37,952 nt of DNA, from the NCBI GenBank assembly GCA_937766455.1, contig CALLXD010000061.1, positions 1-37,952 of the forward strand, given 5' to 3'. The position numbers and the translations under genes are program-made. The stretch comes from Vicinamibacterales bacterium (lineage in GTDB: Bacteria > Acidobacteriota > Vicinamibacteria > Vicinamibacterales > UBA8438). Below, piece by piece: positions 1 to 7,546 of this stretch (its first letter is position 1; each line of letters starts with the position of its first letter). Under the pieces are notes generated by a model. The model saw only the letters and a program-made list of their open reading frames with translations. It was not told the origin of the DNA and did not search any database.

Positions 1-468
1 GACATCGACGGTGTCGACAAGCGCCCATTGCTGCGTACGGTGCTTGATGTAGAGATCCATTTCCACGTCGACGAAATCAGTGTGCCCAAGCATCTCCGCC
101 TGGGACTGCTCGCCGGTGTACCCCCGACTCGAATCGAGCCGCAGCATCGGCGTGGCCTCGCCAGCAGGGATCCCCTCGGTGCCGGCCACCCTCACGAACT
201 TGGTGCCCCAGCCTTCGGTTTCACCCGCGCGACGAAACACGGCGTTGATCTGCAGATACCCCAATTCCTGCGCCGTCTCGTTTTCGAGGCGAAACGACAC
301 CGACGGCACGATCTTGTTGCGTCCGAGGGAATCGAGGCCGGCGTCAAACCAGCCGCTGGAGAGTTGGGTCACCTCCAGCGCGGACGGCACGTCCACCGCG
401 GACGCGCAGCCAGCTGCGGCGACGATGCCGCAGCACAGAGCGAGATGCAAGGCGCGATTCACAGGCAT
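1..468 (-). CDS. Putative lipoprotein, 3' end beyond the window
   Basis: An open frame of 156 codons starts at the ATG at 468 and runs off the left edge without a stop, so the C-terminus is missing. The N-terminus is a lipoprotein signal: MPVNRALHLALCCG, then a hydrophobic stretch ending in AAAGC, with the lipobox cysteine near residue 21. The mature part reads as a compact beta-rich domain (SVSFRLENETAQELGYLQIN, later a block ending HTDFVDVEMDLYIKHR). I do not recognise the family. It lies 74 nt downstream of the anti-sigma gene on the same strand, so it is probably the third gene of the sigma/anti-sigma operon and may be an envelope protein under that sigma factor. The lipoprotein call is firm; the function is unknown. 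Confidence 0.75.
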   Translation of the reverse strand, partial: MPVNRALHLALCCGIVAAAGCASAVDVPSALEVTQLSSGWFDAGLDSLGRNKIVPSVSFRLENETAQELGYLQINAVFRRAGETEGWGTKFVRVAGTEGIPAGEATPMLRLDSSRGYTGEQSQAEMLGHTDFVDVEMDLYIKHRTQQWALVDTVDV

Positions 469-542
469 ATGGTAACCCTAGTTGTCCCATCTCTGAGACC
501 GGAACATTCCAGCCCACCTGCCAGTCCATCTGCCGCGCCAAC

Positions 543-1346
543 TCACCGTGATAACAGTGCGCGGACCGATTCCAGCAGCTGTTGGCGGTTGAGCTCGCCG
601 TCGGCGCCACCCATCCCCGCCAACGTCCGCTCCAGGTCGACCAGGTCGGCCTGGCGGCGGTTGATCTGCTGCTGCTCGAGCTGCTCCAACCCGTTGACGA
701 GCGCCCGCTGCTGGCGCTGCTCGCTCTCACGCACCATCTGACGCACACCCTGCATCATGCCGTCACCGGCTGCCCCCCCAACGCCCAGCGCGGACTCCGC
801 CCGGCGAGGCTCCCGCCCCGACGGTTGGCCGCCGGTACCGACCGGCGTGGCGCGGACAGCCTGAGAGTCAGGACGCGGCTCCGCAGAGGTGGCCACCAAT
901 TCCGGCTCAGACACCGAATCGACACCAAGCGGCGCGGGCGAGCTCATCGTCTCGGTCCAGCCGATCCGCACAACCATCCCGCCCTGGTTGAACTGCACCT
1001 CCGGTTTCGCGACGACAGCCCCGGTGACCAACACCAACACGGCGGCCGCGGCCAGTCCCCAGCCAGGCACCCGGCGGAGTCGACCCCAGCCGAACCGGGG
1101 AGTTGGCGCAAGAGCCCTGTGTTGCGGCTCGTCGCCATCGGGTGAGACAACGCGAAACCCAATCGCAGCTGGGGGCGGTTTCCACGTCTCGAGGGTGTCA
1201 CGCACCTCCCGCAGCCCACCAATCTCGTCGGCGCACTGTGCACAGCCACGCGCGTGCGTCTCGATGCGCCGGCGGGTGTCGTCGTCAGCCTCGCCATAGA
1301 GGTAGTCGACCAATGCGTCCTGTTCAATGCAGCTGATTTCGGTCAT
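543..1346 (-). CDS. Membrane anti-sigma factor with N-terminal zinc-finger domain
   Basis: A 267-residue protein that probably holds the adjacent ECF sigma factor inactive at the inner membrane. The N-terminus has the ZAS/zf-HC2 signature, H31-x3-C35-x2-C38, preceded by an acidic helix (LYGEADDDTRRRIE). One transmembrane helix follows at about residues 95-113 (GWGLAAAAVLVLVTGAVVA). The outer part is a low-complexity linker and then a glutamine-rich predicted coiled coil (about 200-250, with EQRQQRALVNGLEQLEQQQ), resembling periplasmic sensor tails. The ATG overlaps the sigma stop as ATGA (1343-1346), the usual arrangement for co-translated sigma/anti-sigma pairs. Family assignment rests on the Cys/His motif, topology and neighbour; the signal sensed is unknown. 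Confidence 0.85.
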   Translation of the reverse strand: MTEISCIEQDALVDYLYGEADDDTRRRIETHARGCAQCADEIGGLREVRDTLETWKPPPAAIGFRVVSPDGDEPQHRALAPTPRFGWGRLRRVPGWGLAAAAVLVLVTGAVVAKPEVQFNQGGMVVRIGWTETMSSPAPLGVDSVSEPELVATSAEPRPDSQAVRATPVGTGGQPSGREPRRAESALGVGGAAGDGMMQGVRQMVRESEQRQQRALVNGLEQLEQQQINRRQADLVDLERTLAGMGGADGELNRQQLLESVRALLSR

Positions 1347-1981
1347 CGGTCTAAATTCACCACTTTGCGATGGCTTCTCGCCATCAGTGACGCCGTGGGA
1401 ACCGCGCTGAGAGTGGCCGTCCCGTGCACGCCCTTTCGCCGCAACTGCTTGCGCAGCACACTGAGTCCCTGATAGAGCCGAGTCTTGACCGTGCTCAGCG
1501 GGCTGTCTTGCAGATCGGCAATTTCCTGAAACGTGAGCCCGTGGTACTCCTTGAGCACAATCGTCGTGCGCTGCTCTTCGGACAGCGTGGCCATCGCGTC
1601 GGTCATCAACCGCCCGAGATCGCGTCGCACCGTGCGGGCTTCCGCGGTCTCGACCGTCAGGTCTGGCAGTGGCGCTTCCCCGTCAGCGTCGAGCGGCGTC
1701 ATGACCGCCGACCGGCGCTCCTTCCGGATCCAGTCCCGACATAAATTCAGGGCGATGCGATACAGCCACGACGAGAACTTCGCTTGCCCTTTGAAGCCCT
1801 TGATGCCCCGAAACGCGCGCAAGAACGTCTCCTGACAGACGTCTCTGGCTTCCTCTTCGCGTCCGAGCACCCGGTAGGCCAAGGCATAGATCTGGCGCTC
1901 CCAGCGCCGGACGAGCTGATTAAAGCTCCCCGAATCGCCGGTAATCGCGCGCGCAACGAGCTCTTCGTCAGTCCTCTGCAT
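1343..1981 (-). CDS. ECF-type RNA polymerase sigma-70 factor
   Basis: About 212 residues with the two ECF domains. Region 2 has the typical core (EEEARDVCQETFLRAFRGI, then a WLYRIALNLCRDWIRKERR stretch). Region 4 near the C-terminus has the helix-turn-helix (LKEYHGLTFQEIADLQDSPL, then STVKTRLYQGL). It directs RNA polymerase to a small regulon and is expected to be held by the anti-sigma factor encoded just downstream with an ATGA overlap. I chose the ATG at 1981 because MQRTDEELVARAI is a normal ECF N-terminus. A GTG at 2011 would add ten residues with no family support; neither start has a strong Shine-Dalgarno. A long dyad at 2105-2153 lies in the upstream region. Confidence 0.9.
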   Translation of the reverse strand: MQRTDEELVARAITGDSGSFNQLVRRWERQIYALAYRVLGREEEARDVCQETFLRAFRGIKGFKGQAKFSSWLYRIALNLCRDWIRKERRSAVMTPLDADGEAPLPDLTVETAEARTVRRDLGRLMTDAMATLSEEQRTTIVLKEYHGLTFQEIADLQDSPLSTVKTRLYQGLSVLRKQLRRKGVHGTATLSAVPTASLMARSHRKVVNLDR

Positions 1982-2104
1982 GCCGAACGCCGTCGTGTGC
2001 ACCCCGCCCACTGTCTTGGGTCAAGGGACTACGCATGTGCTGGTCCGTACCTGTGTCGCGGCGCGCCAGACGCCTACGACAAACGCCCCACACCAATGAT
2101 TAGA

Positions 2105-2153
2105 CGCCGGCGTGTCCGAAGTGGCCGGCCGAAAATATCGGCTCACGCCGGCG
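2105..2153. repeat. 10-bp inverted repeat with nested hairpin between divergent genes
   Basis: CGCCGGCGTG at 2105-2114 is perfectly complementary to CACGCCGGCG at 2144-2153. Within the 29-nt spacer there is a second small hairpin (GCCGA, aaata, TCGGC). It sits between the divergent sigma gene (minus) and the HTH-receiver gene (plus), roughly 125 nt upstream of the chosen sigma ATG. On the plus strand it is followed by CCCCATTTTCCCC, a poor terminator tail. It could be an operator, a leader hairpin or a terminator for stray transcripts. Confidence 0.45.
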
Positions 2154-2266
2154 CCCCATTTTCCCCGCCCCGCCATCGTGTGCGTCTGATCGTGTCGTGC
2201 CCACCCAGGCCACCCTGCAGCGCACGCCACGCGCCCTGAGGGCCGCGGAAAACGGACCGAACAGTG

Positions 2267-2280
2267 GTACTCTAGAGCAC
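2267..2280. promoter_or_regulatory. Operator-like palindrome upstream of the HTH-receiver gene
   Basis: GTACTCTAGAGCAC has a perfect CTCTAGAG core (2270-2277) and is palindromic over 14 bp apart from one mismatched pair. It ends 20 nt before the ATG at 2301, a position fit for a regulator binding site, perhaps for autoregulation by the encoded HTH protein. A core promoter could not be placed with confidence. Confidence 0.3.
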
Positions 2281-2300
2281 TTGCACACGGCCGCGCCGCT

Positions 2301-2894
2301 ATGATTGACGAAACATTTCTGACCACGGACGAGGTTCTCGAATATCTGCAGGTCAATCTGCGGACCGTGTATCGGTTGATCAAGGCTGGAAAAATCCCCG
2401 CCGTCCGCGTCGGACGGCAGTGGCGTTTCCGAAAAGCTGACATCGACGCCTGGCTCGAACGCGAGCGCTCCCACAGCATTCCGGTTCCAACCCCCTCGTC
2501 CCCGAGCATCTCGGCCGAGCCCCGGCCCGGAGGGCCACCGCGGGTACTCGTGGTGGACGACGAGGCAAGCATTCGCGACCTGCTGGCCAAAACGCTCGCC
2601 TTGGCAGAGTACGAGGTCGAATTGGCACCGAACGGCCAGGTAGCGCTGGAGCGGATGCGGCTCAATCGCTACGACCTGCTCATTACCGACCTGCAGATGC
2701 CGGGCATGGATGGCCTCACGGTCATTGAGGAAGCGCGACGGTTGAACGCTGACCTGTCGGTCATCATCATCACCGGGTTCTCGACCGAAGCCAGTGCGAT
2801 CGAGGCCGCCAATCTTGGCGTCTCCGGGTATCTCACCAAACCGTTCAAGGTGCCCAAGGTCCTGGCGGTCGCGGCACGGGCGCTGGGCGAGTAG
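2301..2894 (+). CDS. Excisionase-type HTH fused to a response-regulator receiver domain
   Basis: A 197-residue protein in two parts. Residues 1-54 form a MerR/excisionase-like winged HTH (HTH_17): FLTTDEVLEYLQV, RTVYRLIKAGKIPAVRVG and WRFRKADIDAWLE are the usual conserved blocks. After a proline/serine linker, residues 80-197 are a CheY-like receiver: acid pocket D86/D87, phospho-acceptor D130 in LLITDLQMPGMDG, T158 in IIITG and K180 in YLTKPF. All phosphorylation residues are present. The DNA-binding domain comes first, the reverse of most response regulators. No histidine kinase is adjacent, so it is an orphan regulator here. The ATG at 2301 has no clear Shine-Dalgarno. Domain calls are firm; target and partner are unknown. 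Confidence 0.9.
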   Translation: MIDETFLTTDEVLEYLQVNLRTVYRLIKAGKIPAVRVGRQWRFRKADIDAWLERERSHSIPVPTPSSPSISAEPRPGGPPRVLVVDDEASIRDLLAKTLALAEYEVELAPNGQVALERMRLNRYDLLITDLQMPGMDGLTVIEEARRLNADLSVIIITGFSTEASAIEAANLGVSGYLTKPFKVPKVLAVAARALGE

Positions 2895-2968
2895 TGTTGC
2901 CGCCGGCCTCCCCCGCTCAGCTGACCGCACGACCACCAATCAGGACTTCCAACTAGTTCACTCCGGGC

Positions 2969-4984
2969 ATGCTCCAACTCTCGTCCCTCACGAAGGGCTA
3001 CGGCGACCGTCTGCTCTTCGAGAACGTCAACTGGCAAATCGCTGCCGGCGACCGTGTCGGACTGTGCGGTCCAAATGGGGCTGGCAAGACCACGCTCCTA
3101 CGCATGGTGGCGGGCCTTGACGACGCCGACAGCGGCAACGTGATCAAGCAGGCCGCGATCACGGTCGGGTATCTCCCGCAGGACGGACTACGTCACTCAG
3201 GCCGGACCCTCCTGGACGAGGTCAGCACCGCGTTCCAGCCGCTCCTGACCGTGAAGCAGGCGATGCACGAGATCGAGGAGCAACTCGCCGACCAGCAGCG
3301 ATCGCCCGAGGAGCAGGAGGCGATGCTCGAGCGCTACAGCGACCTCCAGCACCGCTTTCGAGATGAGGACGGCTACACGATAGAGCTCCGAGTGGCTGGC
3401 GTCCTGACCGGACTCGGGTTCACCCCTGAGCAATACGCCCAACCGACCGACACCTTCTCCGGCGGCTGGCAGATGCGGATCGCGCTGGCGACGCTCATTC
3501 TGCGGCAGCCGCACGTTCTGCTCCTGGACGAACCGACAAATCATCTCGACCTTGAGGCCCGCAACTGGCTTGAGGACTTTCTCGGCGACTATCCCTACGC
3601 GCTCATCCTGGTGTCCCATGACCGGTATTTCATGGACCGGGTCGTCACCCGGATCGCCGAGGTCGGGTTGCGGACCTTGACGCCGTACAACGGCAGCTAT
3701 TCCGAGTATCTGGTCGCCCGAGAAGCGCGGATTTCGGCGCTGCTGGAGCAAAAGCGTCGGCAGGATGAGGAAATCACGCGCGTACGGCTGTTTATCGACC
3801 GGTTCCGTTATCAGGCGACGAAAGCTGCCCAGGTGCAGAGCCGGGTCAAGATGCTCGACAAGATCGTGCCGATCGAGGTGCCGGTCGCCCGGAAGCGTGT
3901 GCACTTCTCGTTCCCTGACTGCCGGCGCAGCGGGCGCAGCGCGCTGGAATTGCGCGGAATTCGGAAGGCCTACGCGACCGCGGTCGTGCTCGACGGGGTC
4001 GACGCGCACATTGAACGAGGCGACCGGATAGCCATCGTCGGTCCGAACGGGGCTGGAAAGTCGACCTTGATGCGCATGTTGTCCGGGACGGAGGCGCCCG
4101 ACACCGGCGAGCGGATTGAGGGCCACAATCTGGTCGCCCAATACTTCGCGCAGGACGAGGCGACGCGCCTGAATCCGAAGCTCACGGTGTACGACACCCT
4201 CGGCACCAGTTCATCGACCGAAATGCTCCCGTCGATCCGGAACATCCTCGGCGGGTTCCTGTTCTCGGGCGACGACATCCACAAGCCCGTCGGGGTCCTA
4301 TCCGGTGGCGAGCGCACCAGGCTTGCAGTGGCGCGGATGCTGCTGCAGCCCTCCAACACCCTGATGCTGGACGAGCCCACGAATCACCTCGACATCGACT
4401 CGACGAACGTGCTGCTGGATGCACTCAAGGCCTTCCAGGGCACGCTCATCTTCGTGTCACATGACCGATACTTCGTGGAACAGCTGGCGACGTCCATCAT
4501 CGAAGTGGGCCACGGCGAAGCCAGCCGCTATCCGGGCACCTACGAGGAGTTCCGGTGGAGCAAGAACCAGCGCGCTGCGACGCCACCGGAGCCCTCGCCG
4601 GCTGCGCCCTCCACGGCGAGCCCGCGAACGCGCCCCGCTGCGAAGGCTGCGGCCGCACCCGACGCACCCACCGAACCCAAGGCACCCAGCGGCAAGTCCA
4701 CCCGCGATGAGCAGCGTCGACGAAACCAGCACGATCGTCGCCAGCAGCGGGCACAATCGGCCAAGCTCAAGCGTATCGACGACCTGGAGCGCCGCATCGC
4801 TGACCGCGAGAAGGACATTCGGGATGTTGAGGGCGCCATGGCCGCACCGGGGTTCTACGACGACCGTGACGCAGCGCAGCCCGTGATCACCCGCTACGAA
4901 AAGTTGATGTGGGAAGTCGGGGACCTCATGGGGCAATGGGAAGCACTGCAGGAGGTCACCGGCGACCAGGAGTCGGCGCCCTAG
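2969..4984 (+). CDS. ABC-F family ATPase (Uup/YheS-like)
   Basis: A 671-residue cytoplasmic protein with two ABC ATPase domains and no membrane segments, typical of ABC-F translation factors that act at the ribosomal E site. Domain 1 has Walker A GPNGAGKTT (34-42), signature FSGGWQMRIALA and Walker B LLLDEPTNHLD. Domain 2 has Walker A GPNGAGKST (about 358-366), signature LSGGERTRLAVARML and LMLDEPTNHLD. The linker carries the family's QVQSRVKMLDKI arm. The C-terminus is an Ala/Pro-rich spacer followed by a charged coiled coil, as in Uup/YheS. It begins 74 nt after the HTH-receiver gene. Its TAG stop (4982-4984) coincides with the probable IS630 boundary, so the original last residues may have differed. 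The subfamily was not resolved. Confidence 0.92.
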   Translation: MLQLSSLTKGYGDRLLFENVNWQIAAGDRVGLCGPNGAGKTTLLRMVAGLDDADSGNVIKQAAITVGYLPQDGLRHSGRTLLDEVSTAFQPLLTVKQAMHEIEEQLADQQRSPEEQEAMLERYSDLQHRFRDEDGYTIELRVAGVLTGLGFTPEQYAQPTDTFSGGWQMRIALATLILRQPHVLLLDEPTNHLDLEARNWLEDFLGDYPYALILVSHDRYFMDRVVTRIAEVGLRTLTPYNGSYSEYLVAREARISALLEQKRRQDEEITRVRLFIDRFRYQATKAAQVQSRVKMLDKIVPIEVPVARKRVHFSFPDCRRSGRSALELRGIRKAYATAVVLDGVDAHIERGDRIAIVGPNGAGKSTLMRMLSGTEAPDTGERIEGHNLVAQYFAQDEATRLNPKLTVYDTLGTSSSTEMLPSIRNILGGFLFSGDDIHKPVGVLSGGERTRLAVARMLLQPSNTLMLDEPTNHLDIDSTNVLLDALKAFQGTLIFVSHDRYFVEQLATSIIEVGHGEASRYPGTYEEFRWSKNQRAATPPEPSPAAPSTASPRTRPAAKAAAAPDAPTEPKAPSGKSTRDEQRRRNQHDRRQQRAQSAKLKRIDDLERRIADREKDIRDVEGAMAAPGFYDDRDAAQPVITRYEKLMWEVGDLMGQWEALQEVTGDQESAP

Positions 4985-5972
4985 TCCCCTGGATCTTTGA
5001 TTTCCAGGATAAATGCCCTTGACCATGGACCTGCTGCACGCGAAGGCCGAAACGTCGCATGTTGTCGAGGATCTCGTCCGCGGTCTTAATCCACTTGAAG
5101 GGCGTGCCGCGATCGTTGTGGGCCTCGACGTACGCGAGGATGGCCGCTCGGAGTTGCGCAAGGTTCGTGTGCGAACCGCGTTTCAAGGCTTTTTCGGTGA
5201 GCAAGCCGAAGAAGCGCTCCACGAGGTTGAGCCACGAGGCGTAGGTCGGCGTGAAATGAAACTGGACCCGCGGATGGCGAACCAGCCAACGCCGCACGGG
5301 CGGCGCTTTGTGCGCCGACAGATTGTCCAGCACGACATGGATGTCCAACGTCGGCTCGACGGTCGCCTCAATTTCGCGCAGAAAGGCGACAAAGTCCTGC
5401 GCGTGATGCTGGGCCTTACACCGCGCCAGGACCTCGCCCGTGGCGACGTTGAGCGCCGCGAAGAGATCGAGCGTCCCGTGGCGGATGTAGTTGTGCGTCC
5501 GCCGCTCGGGCTGACCGATATCCATGGGCAGCACGGGCTGCGCGCGTTCGAGCGCTTGAATCTGCGACTTCTCATCGACGGCGAACACCACGGCATTCGT
5601 CGGCGGATTCGTATACAAGCCGACGACATCGCGGATCTTGTCGACGAGTTGCGGATCGGGCGAGAGCTTGAACGACTCGACCCGATGGGGCTGCAGGCGA
5701 AACGTCCGCCAAATGCGCCCGATCGTGCTGTGGCTCAGGCCCGTGGCCCTGGCCATCGACCGGGTACTCCAGTGCGTTTCGCCCGACGGCGTCGTCTCCA
5801 GGGTCTTGACGATGACCGCCTCGACGGTCTCGTCAGCGATGGTGCGTGGCGCTCCCACACGCGGCTCGTCGTACAGTCCGTCCAGGCGACGGGCGACGAA
5901 CTGCCCGCGCCATTTCGCCACGGTCGTCTTCGTCGTGCGAAGGCGGCGGGCCACCTCCGTGTCCGAGGCGCC
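4956..5972 (-). pseudogene. IS630-family transposase, N-terminus lost
   Basis: The reading frame has an HTH segment (SDTEVARRLRTTKTTVAKW), a linker (LYDEPRVGAPRTI) and the DDE_3 core: an Asp in VFAVDEKSQ, an Asp in IHVVLDNLSAHK, and a Glu 36 residues later in NLVERFFGLL. The catalytic triad is intact. Family members normally have a few dozen more residues before the HTH; here the frame upstream of about 5972 is antisense to the neighbouring sigma-54 activator fragment, so its apparent extension to 6065 is not transposase. The C-terminal tail reads past the element into antisense ABC-F sequence and stops at 4956. A TA target and hairpin mark the 3' side. Probably inactive without its N-terminus and left end, although internal starts remain possible. 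Confidence 0.8.
4984..5972 (-). mobile_element. IS630-family insertion sequence, truncated at its 5' end
   Basis: The element holds a DDE transposase related to IS630 on the minus strand. The end near 4984 seems natural: it abuts a TA dinucleotide at 4982-4983 (IS630 elements target TA) and is followed by a compact hairpin, CCTGG at 4988-4992 pairing with CCAGG at 5004-5008 around ATC-TTT-GAT. The other end is cut. Near 5972 the sequence changes from transposase to sigma-54 activator, before the transposase N-terminus and left terminal repeat. Exact ends were not confirmed because no second copy is in the window. Confidence 0.75.
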
Positions 5973-5973
5973 G

Positions 5974-6624
5974 ACGCAGGCCAAGATCCTGCGAGTGCTG
6001 CAGGAACAGGAATTCGAGCGCCTCGGCGGCACTCGCACGATACGGGTGGACGTGCGAGTGATCACGGCGACAAACCGGAGCCTATCGAAAATGGTGGCGA
6101 CCGGTGAGTTTCGCGAGGACCTCTACTACCGGCTGAACGTGATGTCGGTCGAAATGCCGCCACTTCGTGATCGCAAAGAAGACATCGCCGCCCTCGCCAA
6201 GACCTTTATCCAACGGTTCTCGGGCGACCTCCGTAAGAAGATGGTCGGACTCGATCCGTCCGCGGAGAAATTGCTCCAACGCTACAACTGGCCAGGGAAC
6301 ATACGTGAGCTGGAAAATGCGATCGAACGCGCCGTCCTGCTTGCCGAGGGCAATACCATCACCAAAGAGGACTTGCGCCTCGGTGAGCTGTCTCCCACTC
6401 TCGACGGGTCGGAGGTGGCTGCCGCGGTCAAGATCCCACCGACCGGTATCGCGCTTGAAGAGATCGAGCGACAAGCGGTGACGGAAGCGCTGACGATGTC
6501 CAACTGGGTCCAGAAGGACGCGACGGAACTGTTGCAGATCACCCCACGCGTCATGAACTACAAGATCAAGACGCTCGGGATCGATCTACCGCGTCCGCGG
6601 CGCGCGATGGCGGCGCGCCTTTGA
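5974..6624 (+). pseudogene. Sigma-54 (NtrC-family) response regulator, 3' half only
   Basis: From about 5974 the plus-strand frame encodes the second half of an NtrC-type activator. It includes QAKILRVLQEQEFERLGG, sensor I (VDVRVITATN), the arginine-finger region (FREDLYYRLNV), the sensor II block (YNWPGNIRELENAIERA) and a C-terminal Fis-type HTH (VQKDATELLQITPRVMNYKI). The receiver domain, Walker A, GAFTGA loop and Walker B are all missing because the sequence switches to IS630 at the junction. ABC-F sequence lies directly beyond the IS, so the 5' half is absent from the window rather than interrupted. It cannot work as an ATP-dependent activator. It converges with xerC, 10 nt away. Deletion next to an IS and misassembly at an IS copy are both possible. 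Confidence 0.88.
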
Positions 6625-6634
6625 ACACGTACAG

Positions 6635-7546
6635 CTAGGCCCGGGGGTGGCTCTTCTTGTAGAGCGCCATCAGCTGGGCGGTGCTGACGTGGGTGTAGCG
6701 CTGGGTCGTGGTCAGCCGCGCGTGTCCCAGGAGCTCCTGAATCGCGCGAAGGTCGGCCCCACGTTCGAGCATGTGGGTCGCGAATGAGTGCCGCAGCGCA
6801 TGCGGACTGATGCCTATCCGCGCACTCGTCGCCGACACGTATCGGCGCACCAAGCGGTCGACGCTCCTGGTCGACAGACGTCCCCCCCTGTAATTGAGGA
6901 ACAAGGGCGCCTCGGTCGCCCGCTCCGGAGCGCGTCGCACCAGCGCCTCTCGGTCGCCAAGATAGGCCCGCAGCGCGTCACCCGCGTTCCGATGGAATGG
7001 CAGGATGCGCTCCTTGCCGCCCTTCCCCAGCACACGAACCAACCGGCTGCCCAGGTTGACGTCCTCCAGGTCCAATCCGACCAGCTCGCTCAAACGAAGT
7101 CCAGACGCGTAGAACAATTCGAGAATCGCCCGGTCGCGCCGTCCCAGGGGCGTCGTTGCGTCGGGTCCAGCCAGCAACGCTTCCACCTCCGGTATCTCAA
7201 GCCGCGCTGGCACTTTGAGCTCCTGCTTGGGTGTCGCCACCAGCGCACCTGGCTCCTGGTCGATCTGCTGCTCGCGGCGGAGATAGCGACCGAACGACCG
7301 AATGGCGGCCAGCCGCCGGGCCGACGAGGCTCGACTGTTCCCCCGATCGTAGAGCACGGCCATGAATCCGCGAATGGCATGGTGATCCACCTCACGAGGC
7401 GTGATCTGGTCGGCCGGGCGCTCAAGGTGCTGCTCCAGAAAACTCAGGAACTGCCGCAGGTCACTCTCGTAGGCGCACACGGTGCGCGCCGAAGCATTGC
7501 GGTTGAGCCGCAGATACTCAAGAAAGCAGCGCAGGTGCGTGTGCAT
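6635..7546 (-). CDS. xerC: Tyrosine recombinase XerC
   Basis: A 303-residue site-specific recombinase that, with XerD, resolves chromosome dimers at dif. The N-terminal SAM-like DNA-binding domain covers about 1-90. The catalytic domain has all six residues: R151 (ASGLRLSEL), K175 (LGKGGKER), H249 and R252 (PHALRHSFATH), H275 (ELLGHARL) and nucleophile Y284 (TQRYTHV). Spacing matches XerD closely. Length is normal. Its start overlaps the end of trmFO by 29 nt on the same strand, so it is the last gene of a trmFO-xerC unit; this neighbourhood favours XerC over XerD or an integron or phage integrase. An ATG is used; an alternative start further upstream is unlikely. Confidence 0.92.
   Translation of the reverse strand: MHTHLRCFLEYLRLNRNASARTVCAYESDLRQFLSFLEQHLERPADQITPREVDHHAIRGFMAVLYDRGNSRASSARRLAAIRSFGRYLRREQQIDQEPGALVATPKQELKVPARLEIPEVEALLAGPDATTPLGRRDRAILELFYASGLRLSELVGLDLEDVNLGSRLVRVLGKGGKERILPFHRNAGDALRAYLGDREALVRRAPERATEAPLFLNYRGGRLSTRSVDRLVRRYVSATSARIGISPHALRHSFATHMLERGADLRAIQELLGHARLTTTQRYTHVSTAQLMALYKKSHPRA

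Noticed and set aside
2262..2287. Sigma-54 promoter resemblance (TGGTAC followed by TTGCAC)
   Set aside because: The spacing between the two boxes is about five nucleotides too long for a -24/-12 promoter.
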